The notes beneath the pieces are model-generated. The model had not been told where the DNA came from. It searched no databases and saw only the letters and a program-made list of their open reading frames with translations. The translations under genes were made by a program, and so were the position numbers. A DNA stretch of 64,000 bases, from positions 62,001-126,000 of the forward strand of contig NZ_JAKPBU010000001.1 of the NCBI RefSeq assembly GCF_022662495.1, written 5' to 3'. This stretch comes from Lysobacter sp. M2-1. GTDB lineage: Bacteria; Pseudomonadota; Gammaproteobacteria; Xanthomonadales; Xanthomonadaceae. Below are positions 34,126 through 44,512 of the stretch, piece after piece; within the stretch, counting starts at the first letter, position 1; every line of letters starts with the position of its first letter.

Positions 34126-36789
34126 ATGGCCCGGTCTTCCCGCCCCGTCTTCCGCGCGGGCATTTCGCTGCTGCTGGCATTCCTGAGCCCCGCGTTCGCG
34201 CAGGGACAGAACGTTGCGCCTGCTGCGCCCGAAGCGCGGGCGGCGACGCTGGTCGCCCGCATGACCCGCGAGGAAAAGATCTCGCAGCTGGTCAACGCCG
34301 CGCCGGCGATCCCGCGACTGGGCATCCCCGCCTACGAATGGTGGAACGAGGGTCTGCACGGCATCGCGCGCAACGGCCATGCCACGGTGTTCCCGCAGGC
34401 GGTCGCGCTCGCAGCCACCTGGAACCGCGACCTGATCCAGCAAGTCGGCACCGTCGTGTCGACCGAGGCGCGCGCCAAGTTCAACCTGGCCGGCGGACCG
34501 GGCAAGGATCACCGCCGTTACGAAGGCCTGACCATCTGGTCTCCCAATATCAACATCTTCCGCGATCCGCGCTGGGGCCGTGGGCAGGAAACCTACGGTG
34601 AGGATCCGTACCTCACCGGACAGCTGGGGGTGGCGTTCGTGCGCGGCCTGCAGGGCGCCGATCCGCCGCATCCACGCACGATCGCGACGCCCAAGCACTT
34701 CGCGGTGCATAGCGGTCCGGAACCGGGCCGGCATGGCTTCAGCGTCGCCGTCTCACCGCACGATCTGGAGGCGACCTACACCCCTGCATTCCGCGCCGCG
34801 GTCATCGAAGGCGGCGCCGGCTCGGTGATGTGCGCCTACAACGCCCTGCACGGCACGCCTGCGTGCGCGGCCGAGTGGTTGCTCGACGGGCGCCTGCGCG
34901 GCGACTGGGGTTTCACCGGGTACGTCGTGTCCGACTGCGATGCGGTCAGCGACATGACGGCATTCCACTACTTCAGGCCCGACAACGCGGCGTCGGCCGC
35001 GGCGGCGCTGCAGGCCGGACTGGATCTCAACTGCGGTTCAGCCTACCGCGCGCTGGGCGAGGCGCTCGCACGCGGCGACATTGCCGAAGCGCTGCTGGAC
35101 CGGGCCCTGGTGCGGCTGTTCACCGCGCGCTACCGGCTGGGTGAGCTCGATCCACAACAACCCGATCCGTATGCCGCACTCGGAGCCGCCGACATCGACA
35201 GCCCCGCGCACCGCGCGCTCGCGCTGCAGGCGGCCGTGCAGTCGATGGTGCTGCTGAAGAACGACGGCGATACGCTGCCGCTGCGTCCGGAGACGCGCAT
35301 CGCCGTGATCGGACCCAACGCCGACGCACTGGCGGTGCTGGAAGCCAATTACCAGGGCACCTCCCGCGACCCGGTCACCCCGCTGCGCGGCCTGCGCGAG
35401 CGCTTCGGCGACGCGCGGGTCCGTTACGCGCAAGGCGCGCCGCTGGCCGCCGGCGTGCCGACCACCATCCCCGAAACCGCGCTGCGCCACGGCGATGCCA
35501 CCGGACTGAAGGGCGAGTACTTCGCCAATCCCGACCTGCGCGGCACCCCGGCACTCGTGCGACAGGATCGCGTGGTCGGCTTCAACTGGGACCGGGTCGC
35601 GCCGGCCGACGGCCTTCCGAGATCCGGATATTCGGTGCGCTGGACCGGCAAGCTGCTCCCGCCCGGGCCGGGCGAATACACGCTTGCGGTGCGGATGGCG
35701 CGCTGCTTCGACTGCAGCGGGCACGACCCGGTCAGGCTGTACGTCGACGACAGGCTCGTCATGGCCGGCGACGCCAATGGCAAGCGCACCACGGCCGTCG
35801 CCCACGACACCGGCGAGCAGAGCCTGGAGACGGTGCTGCGGTTCGACGACACGCGCCCCCGGAACATCCGCCTGGAGCTGGAACATCGCGGCGAGGACCA
35901 AGGCCTGCGTCTGGAGTGGATCGCGCCGCCCGAGCCGCAGCTGGCCGAGGCCGAACGCGCGGTGGCGCAGGCCGACACGGTGGTCGCGTTCGTCGGCCTG
36001 TCGCCGGATGTGGAAGGCGAAGCGCTGCAGATCGACGTGCCCGGCTTCGACGGCGGCGACCGCAACGACATTGCACTGCCGGCGCCGCAACGCGCGCTGC
36101 TCGAGCGCGCCAAAGCCAGCGGCAAACCGCTGGTGGTGGTGCTGATGAGCGGCAGCGCGGTGGCCCTGACCTGGGCGCAGCAACATGCCGATGCGATCCT
36201 GGCCGCGTGGTATCCAGGCCAGGCCGGCGGCACGGCGATCGCGCGCGTGCTGGCGGGCGACGACAATCCGGGCGGACGTCTGCCGGTGACGTTCTACCGG
36301 TCCACCCGCGATCTGCCGCCCTATGTCAGTTACGACATGAAGGGCCGGACCTACCGCTACTTCACCGGCAAACCGCTGTATCCGTTCGGCCACGGCCTGG
36401 CCTATACGCAGTTCGCCTACGAGGAGCCGCGCCTTTCCATATCGGCGCTGAAGGCCGGCGACACGTTGCGCGTAAGCGCCCGGGTGCGCAACGCCGGCGC
36501 GCGCGCGGGCGACGAAGTAGTGCAGGTCTATCTGGAATACCCCGACCGGCCGCTGTCGCCCAGGCGCGCACTGGTCGACTTCGCCCGGGTCAGCCTGCAG
36601 CCGGGCGAATCGCGCGAGCTGAACTTCGAACTGGATGCACGCCGTCTCAGCGACGTCGACCGTGCGGGCAAGCGCGCGGTGATGCCGGGCGACTATCGCG
36701 TGTTCGTCGGTGGCGGCCAGCCGGGAACCACCGCGCCTGGCGGCATGGGGGCGTTCTCGATCACCGGCGAGGTGACGTTGCCACGCTAA
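34126..36789 (+). CDS. Secreted glycoside hydrolase family 3 enzyme with PA14 insert
   Basis: 887 aa, signal peptide 1-26 (LLLAFLSPAFAQ). The N-terminal GH3 barrel has YEWWNEGLHGIAR, WSPNINIFRDPRWGRGQE, ATPKHFAVHSGPE and the nucleophile Asp270 in VVSDCDAVSD. The second alpha/beta domain follows from about 365. A PA14 carbohydrate-binding domain (about 460-610: LKGEYFANPDLRGTPALV; YTLAVRMARCFDC) is inserted in it, and an FnIII-like domain closes the protein (RVSARVRNAGARAGDEVVQ). Overall order matches bacterial beta-xylosidases/beta-glucosidases acting on plant oligosaccharides. ATG at 34126 has AAGGA upstream; a Met five codons earlier is less suited. No neighbouring sugar genes. Confidence 0.93.
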   Translation: MARSSRPVFRAGISLLLAFLSPAFAQGQNVAPAAPEARAATLVARMTREEKISQLVNAAPAIPRLGIPAYEWWNEGLHGIARNGHATVFPQAVALAATWNRDLIQQVGTVVSTEARAKFNLAGGPGKDHRRYEGLTIWSPNINIFRDPRWGRGQETYGEDPYLTGQLGVAFVRGLQGADPPHPRTIATPKHFAVHSGPEPGRHGFSVAVSPHDLEATYTPAFRAAVIEGGAGSVMCAYNALHGTPACAAEWLLDGRLRGDWGFTGYVVSDCDAVSDMTAFHYFRPDNAASAAAALQAGLDLNCGSAYRALGEALARGDIAEALLDRALVRLFTARYRLGELDPQQPDPYAALGAADIDSPAHRALALQAAVQSMVLLKNDGDTLPLRPETRIAVIGPNADALAVLEANYQGTSRDPVTPLRGLRERFGDARVRYAQGAPLAAGVPTTIPETALRHGDATGLKGEYFANPDLRGTPALVRQDRVVGFNWDRVAPADGLPRSGYSVRWTGKLLPPGPGEYTLAVRMARCFDCSGHDPVRLYVDDRLVMAGDANGKRTTAVAHDTGEQSLETVLRFDDTRPRNIRLELEHRGEDQGLRLEWIAPPEPQLAEAERAVAQADTVVAFVGLSPDVEGEALQIDVPGFDGGDRNDIALPAPQRALLERAKASGKPLVVVLMSGSAVALTWAQQHADAILAAWYPGQAGGTAIARVLAGDDNPGGRLPVTFYRSTRDLPPYVSYDMKGRTYRYFTGKPLYPFGHGLAYTQFAYEEPRLSISALKAGDTLRVSARVRNAGARAGDEVVQVYLEYPDRPLSPRRALVDFARVSLQPGESRELNFELDARRLSDVDRAGKRAVMPGDYRVFVGGGQPGTTAPGGMGAFSITGEVTLPR

Positions 36790-37203
36790 CCAAAACCAAG
36801 CCGGCGCAGGTGCGCGAGTCCTTTCATGCTCGGCCATCTGCAGACGCTGGACGACGCCGACCCGGGACTGCTTCGATGCGCTGATCGCACGCGTCGTATC
36901 GGAGCTTCGCATCGCATAAAGCACGGACGCAGTTCTCGCCCGCGCTCTAATGCGAACGCGGGGCAAGCAAGGCGCGGACCACCTCTTGTCGGAAAGGCGC
37001 CAGGACAGGCAAAAAAGCATGTCGAAAGTCATCGCATCCAATGGGCGATGCGCGAATCCTTCTCACACGCTGCAATGCATCTCGCCGGATGCACCCGAGT
37101 CGATGCAAGTCTTTGCAACCGCCGTCGCCGCCTGCCGTAAGTCATCAGTACCGACGACACGGCCGCCTCCCGGCCCGCACCGGCATCCACTGAGGAGAAC
37201 GCC
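36790..37203. other. Intergenic region, nothing recognised
   Basis: 414 bp between the GH3 gene and a small exported protein gene. Two frames of about 100 codons cross it, but neither has a ribosome site or familiar composition. The last 15 bases carry the strong Shine-Dalgarno of the next gene. Confidence 0.6.
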
Positions 37204-37506
37204 ATGAACCCCCGACATGCTCTTGCCCTCATCCTGTCGTGCGTTGCCGCCCCGGCCGTTGCTGGCGACGACACGCTCCAGGCCCTCGCCCACCACTCCG
37301 GACTGACCGAACACAAGGTCGCCATCGTCCTTGGCCAACCGATGTCGCAGCTCGACCAGCGCTACGTCTACAAGGAAGCGAAGCATCGCCTGGAACGCGC
37401 GATCGGCCGCGACACGGTCCGTCAACTGCAGGATGGCGAAACTGTGGCGATCCGGCTCCCGACCGAAGGTCGGGTCGGCGAAGTCATCCCGATCGCAGCG
37501 CGTTGA
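37204..37506 (+). CDS. Small exported protein of unknown function
   Basis: 100 aa with a clear signal peptide (1-20, ending AVAG) and a hydrophilic mature part of about 80 residues with LAHHSGLTEHKVAIVLG, RYVYKEAKHRLERAIG and GETVAIRLP. TGAGGAGAACGCC precedes the ATG, an excellent ribosome site that argues for a real gene. No domain recognised. Monocistronic; the next gene is on the other strand. Confidence 0.75.
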   Translation: MNPRHALALILSCVAAPAVAGDDTLQALAHHSGLTEHKVAIVLGQPMSQLDQRYVYKEAKHRLERAIGRDTVRQLQDGETVAIRLPTEGRVGEVIPIAAR

Positions 37507-37624
37507 GCCGCGCTGCGACACGGTCTCCGTCGGATGTCCATTCGGGCCGCCGCTGCGGCCCGGGACACGGACTCGGCTCGGACAAAATCCGGCCCTCAGG
37601 CCTGCGTCGCGCCCATGCGCGCTC

Positions 37625-38638
37625 CTACGGCGGCGTGGCCGACTGGCTCCAGATCCGGGTCCAGGTCACGCTCCATAGCGCGCCGGCATCGCGCGCGGCC
37701 GGCAGCTGGCGTGGCGGGATCGCTCGCCAGCCGCTGCCGTGCCGTGCCACCGCGAAACGAAAAAAGTAATCCGGCTCGCTGCCCATGCGCAGATCGCTGA
37801 GCACGAGCTCGTTGCCGACAACGCGCGCCTGCTGGAAGCCGTGGTTGAACCAGGACAGGCGGCGCACGGCCGGCACGTGCCCGGCCTCGGCCAGGGCCTG
37901 CGTGTTCGAGGCGTAGCCGCGGAACCGTATGGTGCCGCGATCGGCCGCCAGCGAGCGATAGCCTTCGATATAGCCACCCGGCGTCATTGCCACCACTCGC
38001 CAGAGCAGCGTATTGAGCGGCATCGGCACGGAGAAGCGCGGCGCGCCCTGCAGCCCCATCGCCGCCAGGGCGCGATCGGCCTCGCGTTCGACCATCGACT
38101 TCGCCAGCAGCGACCAGCCCAGGTAGGCCGTGCTCAGCACGAGGCCCGCGACCAGTGCGCGCTGCGCCGCGATCCGCTCGCGCAGGAAGAACGCCGCGAT
38201 GCAGGCCAGCAGCAGCCAGAGCGTGTACAGCGGATCGATGATGAACACGCTCGACCACATCACCGGCCGCAGCGGCAGCGGCCATAGCAGCTGGGTGCCG
38301 TAGACGGTGAAGGCGTCCAGCAGTGGATGGGTCATCAATGCCAGCAGGATCGCCCACCACCAGCGTCGCGGCGCCTGCGCAACCCGTTTGCCGCGCGACC
38401 GGCACCACGCCCAGATCGCCCACGCCAGCAGCGGCAGGACCAGCAGCGAATGGCTGGCGCTGCGGTGCCAGGTCATCAGTGCGACCGGATCATCCGTGAG
38501 CAGCGCGATCGGGATCGAATCCAGGTCGGGCAGCGTGCCGAGCACCGCGCCCGCCGCCAGCGCCGCACGCCGATGGCGCGCAGGCGCGATCGCAGCCGTC
38601 ACAGCCGCACCGAGCAGGATCTGGGTCAGTGAGTCCAT
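37625..38638 (-). CDS. YdjM-like inner-membrane metal-dependent hydrolase (DUF457)
   Basis: 337 aa. The N-terminal half is the YdjM/LexA-regulated membrane-hydrolase family: MDSLTQILLGAAV start, GTLPDLDS with conserved Asp residues, HRSASHSLL with the conserved His cluster and MTHPLLDAFTVYGTQLLWPL. Four membrane helices lie in residues 5-175. The C-terminal half (from about 185) is a soluble domain of unknown role. Family activity is not settled; in E. coli ydjM belongs to the SOS regulon, and I saw no LexA box here. Start ATG at 38638. Confidence 0.88.
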   Translation of the reverse strand: MDSLTQILLGAAVTAAIAPARHRRAALAAGAVLGTLPDLDSIPIALLTDDPVALMTWHRSASHSLLVLPLLAWAIWAWCRSRGKRVAQAPRRWWWAILLALMTHPLLDAFTVYGTQLLWPLPLRPVMWSSVFIIDPLYTLWLLLACIAAFFLRERIAAQRALVAGLVLSTAYLGWSLLAKSMVEREADRALAAMGLQGAPRFSVPMPLNTLLWRVVAMTPGGYIEGYRSLAADRGTIRFRGYASNTQALAEAGHVPAVRRLSWFNHGFQQARVVGNELVLSDLRMGSEPDYFFRFAVARHGSGWRAIPPRQLPAARDAGALWSVTWTRIWSQSATPP

Positions 38639-38732
38639 CGGCCGATGCTAGCAGCCCATGCGGGCGCACCTGGGGCGCGATGCGCTTCGCAACCGACGTA
38701 AGCGGCGCGCGGAGCAGCGCTCGTGCAACCCG

Positions 38733-39539
38733 TCAGGCCGCGCGACGCACTGCGTCCTGCTGCACCAACCGCAACCGCGGAGGCACGTCCGCCAGGGTTT
38801 CGCCCCGATGCGACAGCAAACGCAGACCGCCGTCGTGGCCTTCGGCCAGCGCGGTCAGGCTTTCGACCCAGTCGCCGTCGTTGGCATAGACCAGGCCGTC
38901 ACGCTGGATCAGCGCAGCGCGATGGATATGACCGCAGACGATGCCGTCGAGTCCGCGCTGCTTCGCATCGTCGAGCCCGGCCTGCACATAGCGCGCGATG
39001 TAGCGCTCGGCCGCACCGCTGCGGCGCTTGAGGAACTCGGCCAGCGACCAGTAGCGCTGGCCCAGGCGCTGGCGCAGCAGGTTGAGCCAGCGGTTGCCGC
39101 TGAGGATGCGGTAGTAAAGCCAGTCGCCGAACCGCTCCTGCAGGCTGCCGAAATGGGTGATGGCGTCGTAGTCGTCGCCATGCGTCACCAGCAGGCGGCG
39201 ACCATCGGCAGTGGTGTGGACCGCGCGTCTGCGCACGCGCATCGCCGGCAGTACCAGGCCGCAGAAGCGGCGGATCGGGCGGTCGTGGTTGCCCGGAACA
39301 TAGACGATGACGGTGCCGGCGCGGCGCAACGCATGCAGCGCCTCGACCACGCGGTTCTGCGCCTGTCCCCAAGCCGCGCGCCGCTGCGCCATGTACCACA
39401 GGTCGACGATGTCGCCCACCAGGTACAGGCGCTCGCACGACGTCGCTTCCAGGAAGCCTGCGAGCTCGGCCGCGTGGCAATGGCGCGAACCCAGGTGGAT
39501 GTCGGAGAGAAACAGCGTCCGGTGCTGTTTCGTGCTCAT
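38733..39539 (-). CDS. LpxH-like calcineurin-fold metallophosphoesterase
   Basis: 268 aa. All metal-binding motifs of the calcineurin-like superfamily are in order: SDIHLGS (12-18), GDIVDLW (42-48), GNHD (83-86), HGDDYD (120-125) and GHIH (203-206). The pattern SDIHLG and GDIVDLW resembles the UDP-2,3-diacylglucosamine pyrophosphatase family (LpxH/LpxH2-like), which acts in lipid A synthesis, but a second housekeeping lpxH elsewhere is likely and the substrate may be another lipid pyrophosphate. Its ATG overlaps the stop of the upstream acyltransferase (ATGA), showing translational coupling and a shared lipid-related pathway. Confidence 0.9.
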   Translation of the reverse strand: MSTKQHRTLFLSDIHLGSRHCHAAELAGFLEATSCERLYLVGDIVDLWYMAQRRAAWGQAQNRVVEALHALRRAGTVIVYVPGNHDRPIRRFCGLVLPAMRVRRRAVHTTADGRRLLVTHGDDYDAITHFGSLQERFGDWLYYRILSGNRWLNLLRQRLGQRYWSLAEFLKRRSGAAERYIARYVQAGLDDAKQRGLDGIVCGHIHRAALIQRDGLVYANDGDWVESLTALAEGHDGGLRLLSHRGETLADVPPRLRLVQQDAVRRAA

Positions 39540-41251
39540 GCCAGGGTCGCTCCGGGTTCCAGATAGCGCCTGCGCTTGCGCGGCTGCAGACGCCCGAGGT
39601 CGACTTCGATCAGGCCGTCGATGCTGTCGCTGAAGGCCGGATCCACGCCGAAGGCGAGGAAGCGCGCGCCTCCGGGCTCGCACAGCTCGGTGTATTGCTT
39701 GTAGAGCATCGGCACCGCCGTACCGAGCGCGGCCAGGTTCGCTTTCAGCACGTCGAAAGCAGTCCCGGCATCCATGTCGCCAAAGCGCGTCAGGGCGGCG
39801 AAATAGGCGAACGGACGCAGCGCGCTGGCGTAAACCGCCTCGCAGCCGTAGTAGCGCTGGTAGTAGGCGACGATCTGCTCGCGCGCCTGCGCCGGCAATG
39901 CCGCGCTGATCGAGACCGCGCCGAACAGGTAGCGCACGCCCGGGTAGCGGCGAAGATAGGCGCCAATGCCCTGCCACAGGTAGTCCAGGCTGCGGCTGCC
40001 CCAGTAATCGGGAGCGACGAAACTGCGGCCCAGTTCCATGCCCTGCGCGATGCGTGGAATCGCGTCATCGGCGTAGCGGAACAGAGAGGCGGTGTACAGC
40101 CCCGCCAGGCCGCTACGCGCCAGCACCCGCGCACCACGCGCGAGGCGATAGGCGCCGGCGATGCGACCTGCGTCTGCGTCCCAGACCAGCACGTGCTGGT
40201 AGTGCTGGTCGTAGACGTCGAGGTCGCGGCTGCGTCCGGTGCCCTCGCCGACCTTGCGGAACGCGTATTCGCGCAGTCGCCCCAATTCCTGCAGCAGGGC
40301 TTCGCCCAGCTCCGGCGCGCAGGCTTCGGGGTCCAGCAGCCGGATCTGCTTGCCGTCGCTGGTCCCGCCCAGCAGTTCGGTCGCCGCGATGGCCCGCCGC
40401 AGGATCCGGTCCTGGATCGCATCTGCGATCGGTTCGGGCCAGGTCGTCTGCCGCTGTCCTAGGCCCAGCCGATACAGCGCCTGACGGACGCTGCGGACCG
40501 CTGTCGCGATGTCGGCTCCATCCTCGAGCCTCATCGGCTTGCCGATATGCAGACGCAGGGGCCGGTTGCGGCGCGCGAACATTTCCCGTGCCAGCAGCGC
40601 GGTGCCCGCAGGCTTGAAGATCGCCGACGTGCCGTAGAACAGGGCCGAATTGCGCGCTGCGATCCGCACCGGCAGGACCGGCGCGCCGGTCCTGCGCGCG
40701 AAATGGGCGAAGCCCTTGCGCCAGCGACGGTCGCGCACGCCGCCCGGCCCCAGCCGCGAGACTTCGCCCGCGGGGAACACGATCACGCATTGCCCGTCGT
40801 GCAGCGCCTGCTCGACCGCGCGCAGGCTGTCCGGATCGGCGCGCCCGCCGAACACCCGCACCGGCAGCATCAGGCCGGCCATCGGCGCCAGCATCGACAG
40901 GACGTCGTTGGCGACGATGCGCACATCCCGCCGCACGCGGCCGACCGCATGCAGCAGGGCCAGGGCGTCGAGCGCGCCGGACGGATGGTTGGCGACGATC
41001 AGCAGGCGTCCGCGGGTCGGAATGGCCGCCAGGGCCGTCGGGTCCACCTCATAGCGCAGCTGCAGAAAATCGAGGGCGGCATCGAGGAAGGCGGCGTCGC
41101 GCAGATGCCCCGTCCGCTGCAGGAAGGCTTCGATCGCGTCGAACCTCGACCAGCGCGCGACCCCGCGCAGCAACGGCCCGGCCATCCTGCCGCGATGGCC
41201 GCGAAACCAGTGCGGGAAGCGCTGTTGCAGACGGTCTTCGAGCAACGGCAT
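39536..41251 (-). CDS. Two-domain acyltransferase (PlsC-like plus OlsB-like GNAT), OlsF-type
   Basis: 571 aa. The N-terminal domain (about 60-270) is a PlsC/LPLAT-type O-acyltransferase: ANHPSGALDAL is the His-Asp catalytic block and FPAGEVSR the substrate block. The C-terminal domain (about 310-545) is a GNAT-type N-acyltransferase of the hemolysin/OlsB family: EYAFRKVGEGTGRSRDLD, YQHVLVWDADAGRIAGAYRL and SFVAPDYWGSRSLDYLWQ. The same pair of activities in one chain is known from OlsF, which makes ornithine lipids from ornithine and two acyl donors. ATG at 41251; the frame extends upstream only to a TTG. Coupled to the phosphoesterase gene by a 4-bp overlap. Confidence 0.87.
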   Translation of the reverse strand: MPLLEDRLQQRFPHWFRGHRGRMAGPLLRGVARWSRFDAIEAFLQRTGHLRDAAFLDAALDFLQLRYEVDPTALAAIPTRGRLLIVANHPSGALDALALLHAVGRVRRDVRIVANDVLSMLAPMAGLMLPVRVFGGRADPDSLRAVEQALHDGQCVIVFPAGEVSRLGPGGVRDRRWRKGFAHFARRTGAPVLPVRIAARNSALFYGTSAIFKPAGTALLAREMFARRNRPLRLHIGKPMRLEDGADIATAVRSVRQALYRLGLGQRQTTWPEPIADAIQDRILRRAIAATELLGGTSDGKQIRLLDPEACAPELGEALLQELGRLREYAFRKVGEGTGRSRDLDVYDQHYQHVLVWDADAGRIAGAYRLARGARVLARSGLAGLYTASLFRYADDAIPRIAQGMELGRSFVAPDYWGSRSLDYLWQGIGAYLRRYPGVRYLFGAVSISAALPAQAREQIVAYYQRYYGCEAVYASALRPFAYFAALTRFGDMDAGTAFDVLKANLAALGTAVPMLYKQYTELCEPGGARFLAFGVDPAFSDSIDGLIEVDLGRLQPRKRRRYLEPGATLA

Positions 41252-41385
41252 GGCTAGGGCCTGTCCGGCGTACTCCAATAGCGTTAAGAGGCCTTGTGGG
41301 TCGGCCCCGGTTGGCCGGCAGCCTGCGCCGGCCCGGCGACAGGTCCGTTGCGAAATTCGGGCAGTTACGTGACAGGCCCGGCGCT

Positions 41386-41521
41386 TGTGGGAGCGGCTTC
41401 AGGCGCGAATGCAGTTCACCGGAAGTCGGCCCGGGGCATTCGAAACCAGGAACCTGCCCAGGACTTGATTCGGGGCGCTCCCTACCAGACAGCGCATTCG
41501 CGACCGAGGTCGCTCCCACAG
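41386..41521. repeat. REP-like inverted repeat upstream of metK
   Basis: Left arm 41386-41412 (TGTGGGAGCGGCTTCAGGCG...) and right arm 41494-41521 (...GACCGAGGTCGCTCCCACA) are imperfect inverted copies of a motif widespread in Xanthomonadaceae and pseudomonads. About 80 bp lie between the arms. The 385-bp gap 41252-41636 contains otherwise only the metK promoter (a TATCAT at 41592). Confidence 0.82.
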
Positions 41522-41636
41522 CCCGGTCGCGCGAGGGTTTAACCGCCCGGAAACGGGCGGGCCGGCACTATGCGAGCCCTGCCTCGGCCTGTATCATTCG
41601 CGGCCATCTTTTCATCCAGATTGAAGGATATAGCCG

Positions 41637-42869
<1,233 letters not shown>

Positions 42870-42872
42870 GCG

Positions 42873-42936
42873 TAGGGCGGGCCCAGGCCCGCCATGCGTG
42901 CGTAATGAAACAGCGTCGGGCCCAGGCCCGACCTAC
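42873..42936. repeat. Two GGGCCCAGGCCCG palindromes between metK and the SAH riboswitch
   Basis: GTAGGGCGGGCCCAGGCCCG near 42873-42892 and CGTCGGGCCCAGGCCCGACC near 42915-42934 are two near-identical GC palindromes of the intergenic REP type. They can fold as hairpins in the metK 3' end but have no U-tract. The second ends directly before the riboswitch. Confidence 0.8.
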
Positions 42937-42940
42937 GCCC

Positions 42941-43017
42941 GTCGAGGGGCGCTGCAACTCCGGGGCCATCGCGTTCCGGAACCAGGCTCGGCGAGGTCGA
43001 CGCACCAACGGCGCCCG
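42941..43017 (+). promoter_or_regulatory. S-adenosylhomocysteine (SAH) riboswitch
   Basis: The conserved blocks of the SAH riboswitch occur in order: GTCGAGGGGCGCTGCAA (42941-42957), CCAGGCTCGG (42982-42991) and AACGGCGCC (43008-43016). The first and last blocks pair (GGGCGC with GCGCCC), enclosing the pseudoknot-type core known from the Ralstonia aptamer. It lies 48 bp before ahcY and should turn on ahcY when SAH accumulates. Confidence 0.95.
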
Positions 43018-43065
43018 TTAATGCAAGTCCCCGATGCGCGGACTTCCAACAACGGAGCAACACTG

Positions 43066-44511
43066 ATGAACGCACAGCTGAAGACCTTCTCCCAGGACGG
43101 CGACTACAAGGTTGCCGACATCTCCCTGGCCGACTGGGGCCGCAAGGAAATCGACATCGCCGAGCACGAGATGCCCGGCCTGATGTCGATCCGCCGCAAG
43201 CACGCCGCCGCCAAGCCGCTCAAGGGCGTGCGCGTGACCGGCTCGCTGCACATGACCATCCAGACCGCGGTGCTGATCGAGACGTTGAAGGACATCGGCG
43301 CCGACGTGCGCTGGGCCTCTTGCAACATCTTCTCGACCCAGGACCACGCCGCCGCCGCGATCGCCGCCTCCGGCACGCCCGTGTTCGCATGGAAGGGCGA
43401 GTCACTGGAGGAATACTGGGACTGCACGCTCGACGCGGTGACCTTCCCCGGTGGCAAGGGCCCGGAGCTGGTCGTCGACGACGGCGGCGACGTGACCTTG
43501 CTGATCCACAAGGGCTACGAGCTGGAACAAGGCTCGAAGTGGGTGGATGAGCCGGCCGCCTCGCACGAGGAAGGCGTGATCAAGGCCCTGCTCAAGCGCG
43601 TCGCCAAGGAACGCCCCGGCTTCTGGACCAATGTGGTCAAGGACTGGAAGGGCGTGTCGGAAGAAACCACCACCGGCGTGCATCGCCTGTACCAGATCGC
43701 CGAGCAGGGCAAGCTGCTGGTGCCGGCAATCAACGTCAACGATTCGGTCACCAAGTCGAAGTTCGACAACCTCTACGGCTGCCGCGAGTCGCTGGCCGAT
43801 GGCCTGAAGCGGGCGATGGACGTGATGCTGGCCGGCAAGGTCGCGGTCGTGTGCGGCTATGGCGACGTCGGCAAGGGTTCGGCGCATTCGCTCAGGGCCT
43901 ACGGTGCGCGCGTGATCGTCACCGAGATCGATCCGATCTGCGCGCTGCAGGCGGCGATGGAGGGCTTCGAGGTCAAGACCGTCGAGGACACCCTGGGCAC
44001 CGCCGACATCTACGTCACCACCACCGGCAACAAGGATGTCCTTACCTTGCAGCACATGCAGGCGATGAAGGACCAGGCGATCGTCTGCAACATCGGCCAC
44101 TTCGACAACGAAATCCAGGTCGATGCGCTGAACGCGTCGGGCGCCACGCGGCTCAACATCAAGCCGCAGGTCGACAAGTACACCTTCGCGGCCCCTGATG
44201 GGAGTGCAGGTAACTCGATCTTCCTGCTGGCCGAAGGCCGATTGGTCAATCTGGGCTGCGCCACCGGCCATCCCAGCTTCGTCATGTCCAACAGCTTCTC
44301 GAACCAAACGCTGGCCCAGATCGACCTGTGGGCGAACAAGGACAAGTACGAGAAGACCGTGTACCGACTGCCCAAGGCGCTGGACGAGGAAGTCGCACGG
44401 CTGCACCTTGAAAAGATCGGGGTGAAGCTCACCAGGCTCACCAGTGAGCAGGCCGATTACCTCGGCGTGGCGGTGGAAGGCCCGTACAAGCCGGATCACT
44501 ACCGCTACTGA
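43066..44511 (+). CDS. ahcY: Adenosylhomocysteinase (SAH hydrolase)
   Basis: 481 aa, NAD-dependent, splits S-adenosylhomocysteine into adenosine and homocysteine. Motifs: [21 protein letters not shown] at the start, [13 protein letters not shown], the NAD-binding [19 protein letters not shown] (Rossmann loop) and the C-terminal KPDHYRY that closes the NAD pocket. The ATG at 43066 follows CGGAGCAACACTG; longer readings run into the riboswitch. Control is by the SAH riboswitch upstream. The next gene converges on it 1 bp beyond the stop. Confidence 0.98.
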   Translation: MNAQLKTFSQDGDYKVADISLADWGRKEIDIAEHEMPGLMSIRRKHAAAKPLKGVRVTGSLHMTIQTAVLIETLKDIGADVRWASCNIFSTQDHAAAAIAASGTPVFAWKGESLEEYWDCTLDAVTFPGGKGPELVVDDGGDVTLLIHKGYELEQGSKWVDEPAASHEEGVIKALLKRVAKERPGFWTNVVKDWKGVSEETTTGVHRLYQIAEQGKLLVPAINVNDSVTKSKFDNLYGCRESLADGLKRAMDVMLAGKVAVVCGYGDVGKGSAHSLRAYGARVIVTEIDPICALQAAMEGFEVKTVEDTLGTADIYVTTTGNKDVLTLQHMQAMKDQAIVCNIGHFDNEIQVDALNASGATRLNIKPQVDKYTFAAPDGSAGNSIFLLAEGRLVNLGCATGHPSFVMSNSFSNQTLAQIDLWANKDKYEKTVYRLPKALDEEVARLHLEKIGVKLTRLTSEQADYLGVAVEGPYKPDHYRY

Positions 44512-44512
44512 G

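Noticed and set aside
41252-41278. TTG start for the two-domain acyltransferase
   Set aside because: The ATG at 41251 gives a natural N-terminus and the extra nine residues have no support.
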